A stretch of 20,694 nucleotides of DNA from contig CAJTQF010000013.1 in NCBI GenBank assembly GCA_910578565.1, positions 1 through 20,694 of the forward strand. Reading direction: 5' to 3'. The notes under the pieces were generated by a model. It ran no database searches. It saw only the letters and a program-made list of their open reading frames with translations, and was not told the DNA's origin. Shown piece by piece: positions 20,127-20,694 of this stretch. Every line of letters begins with the position of its first letter. Position 1 is the first letter of the stretch. The translations under genes were made by a program, and so were the position numbers. The DNA is from an uncultured Christensenella sp. (GTDB taxonomy: Bacteria; Bacillota; Clostridia; Christensenellales; Borkfalkiaceae).

Positions 20127-20694
20127 TTATTTTTCCGTATACGTGTCGTAGAATCCGTCAAGATCGGAAAATCCCGATACGTCGCTTTCGCCGCGCTCCC
20201 TGCGCAAAGGCTTTTGCGTTGTGTCTACCGTCGTCGTAGTGGTTATCACCGCGTCGGGCGGGTAAACCGTGGGAACGTTTGAGATCTGTGAAGACGCTTC
20301 TATCATCTGCGGCTGTTCCGCAGGCGCAATCTGTTCGGGCTGTTCGCCGCCGGCATAGTTTTTCAACGCCGCCAACACCAACGCGCCCAACGCGTCAAGC
20401 GAAACGCTGCCGTTTTCTCCGCCGCCCGCCGCCGGAATGCGGTTCATATAGGCGCTGCGCATAAGCTGCTCTTCGGCAAGTCTTGCGCGTTCTTCCGCCG
20501 CGCGTAAAGTCCGCTCTTCCGCATATCTCGCGCGTTCTTCCGCCGCCCGCGCAATGCGCTCTTCCGCATATCTCGCGCGTTCTTCCGCCGCGCGAAGCCT
20601 TTCTTCGAGAATTAAAGACTCAAACGAGCTTCCGCCGCCTGTCTGAACGGGCTGTTGCATTGCCTGCATAGGTTGCTGTACAGGCGTCTGCGGT
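20127..20694 (-). CDS. C-terminal end of a second giant-type protein: Q/P-rich region, 15-residue coiled-coil repeats, shared tail
   Basis: The frame is open to the right edge; the Met at 20669 is internal and the visible part is 188 residues. It begins in a Pro/Gln/Met-rich stretch (QTPVQQPMQAMQQPVQT) like the linker of the 2100-residue protein. Then comes an Arg/Glu/Ala-rich helix with three near-identical 15-residue repeats (RAAEERARYAEER plus two). A short helix follows (SVSLDALGALVLAALKNYAG; compare ELLGEAIVSAFTRLAANG in the giant protein). The last 45 residues are the conserved tail (YPPDAV ... TTTTTVDTTQK ... LRR ... DLDGFYD). By analogy this is the cytoplasmic end of another membrane-spanning surface protein; its membrane helix and exterior lie outside the window. 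Confidence 0.85.
   Translation of the reverse strand, partial: PQTPVQQPMQAMQQPVQTGGGSSFESLILEERLRAAEERARYAEERIARAAEERARYAEERTLRAAEERARLAEEQLMRSAYMNRIPAAGGGENGSVSLDALGALVLAALKNYAGGEQPEQIAPAEQPQMIEASSQISNVPTVYPPDAVITTTTTVDTTQKPLRRERGESDVSGFSDLDGFYDTYTEK
20130..20264 (-). other. Conserved cytoplasmic C-terminal tail, copy 2
   Basis: Last 45 residues of the right-edge protein: YPPDAV, TTTTTVDTTQK, LRR, an acidic linker, DLDGFYD, with TYTEK added after the common end. It is collinear with residues 2058-2100 of the giant protein. Confidence 0.85.
20485..20619 (-). repeat. 45-bp tandem repeats encoding a 15-residue coiled-coil unit
   Basis: GCGCGTTCTTCC recurs (plus strand) at 20485, 20530 and 20575, exactly 45 bp apart, with near-identical DNA between. 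Each unit encodes RAAEERAR(Y/L)AEE plus variable residues. The high DNA identity suggests recent expansion or homogenisation. Confidence 0.8.

Noticed and set aside
20485..20619. CRISPR array
   Set aside because: The regularly spaced repeats have no unique spacers and lie in frame within a coding region; they encode a coiled-coil repeat.

Overview
The window looks like a chromosomal segment of an uncultured monoderm Clostridia-type bacterium (Bacillota), probably from an animal gut. The reasons are the rpmG-secE-nusG-rplK-rplA / rplJ-rplL ribosomal block with a Firmicutes-style L10 leader, consensus SigA promoters, strong GGAGG ribosome binding sites, a four-cysteine L33, and a DUF5685/J-domain-like gene pair that I associate with Clostridia. 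The taxonomic call is inference; no 16S gene or other decisive marker is present.

Region 1 (1-8350, minus strand) holds two large secreted-protein genes in tandem. The downstream one runs off the left edge; the other encodes a complete 2100-residue protein. That protein has a signal peptide, a right-handed beta-helix-like N-terminal region, a long series of MBG/Ig-like domains, one membrane helix, and then an unusually large cytoplasmic part (charged coiled coil, Pro/Gln-rich linker, conserved tail). Both genes are preceded by nearly the same control region: a 14-bp palindrome, an A/T tract, a TTGAAA-17-TATAAT/TACAAT promoter, and a roughly 300-nt leader ending in a conserved, covarying, terminator-like RNA element. 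At the right edge (20127-20694) the end of a third protein repeats the coiled coil, Pro/Gln-rich and conserved-tail arrangement. These parts look like one co-regulated family of membrane-spanning surface proteins with a shared cytoplasmic C-terminal signature. This is the best candidate here for something undescribed.

Region 2 (8350-9530) contains a structured, gene-free stretch, a strong forward terminator, a two-helix membrane protein gene that appears to be transcribed without a leader, and an imperfect palindromic intergenic repeat.

Region 3 (9530-14122, minus) is a probable operon: trpS, a DUF5685 protein, a degenerate J-domain protein with a cysteine-rich tail, a membrane protein, an RlmD-type 23S rRNA methyltransferase, and a 48-residue ORF.

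Region 4 (14142-16470) is a small accessory island. It has a lipoprotein gene flanked by a duplicated promoter/terminator block, a 50-residue ORF behind a highly structured leader RNA, and a divergent cassette of three Xre-type regulators, two of them with tandem HTH domains. A 12-bp dyad overlaps the promoter of the structured leader.

Region 5 (16525-20022, minus) is the ribosomal/transcription block rpmG-secE-nusG-rplK-rplA, then rplJ-rplL from its own promoter through an L10 autoregulatory leader. rpoB and rpoC do not follow rplL; the accessory island does.
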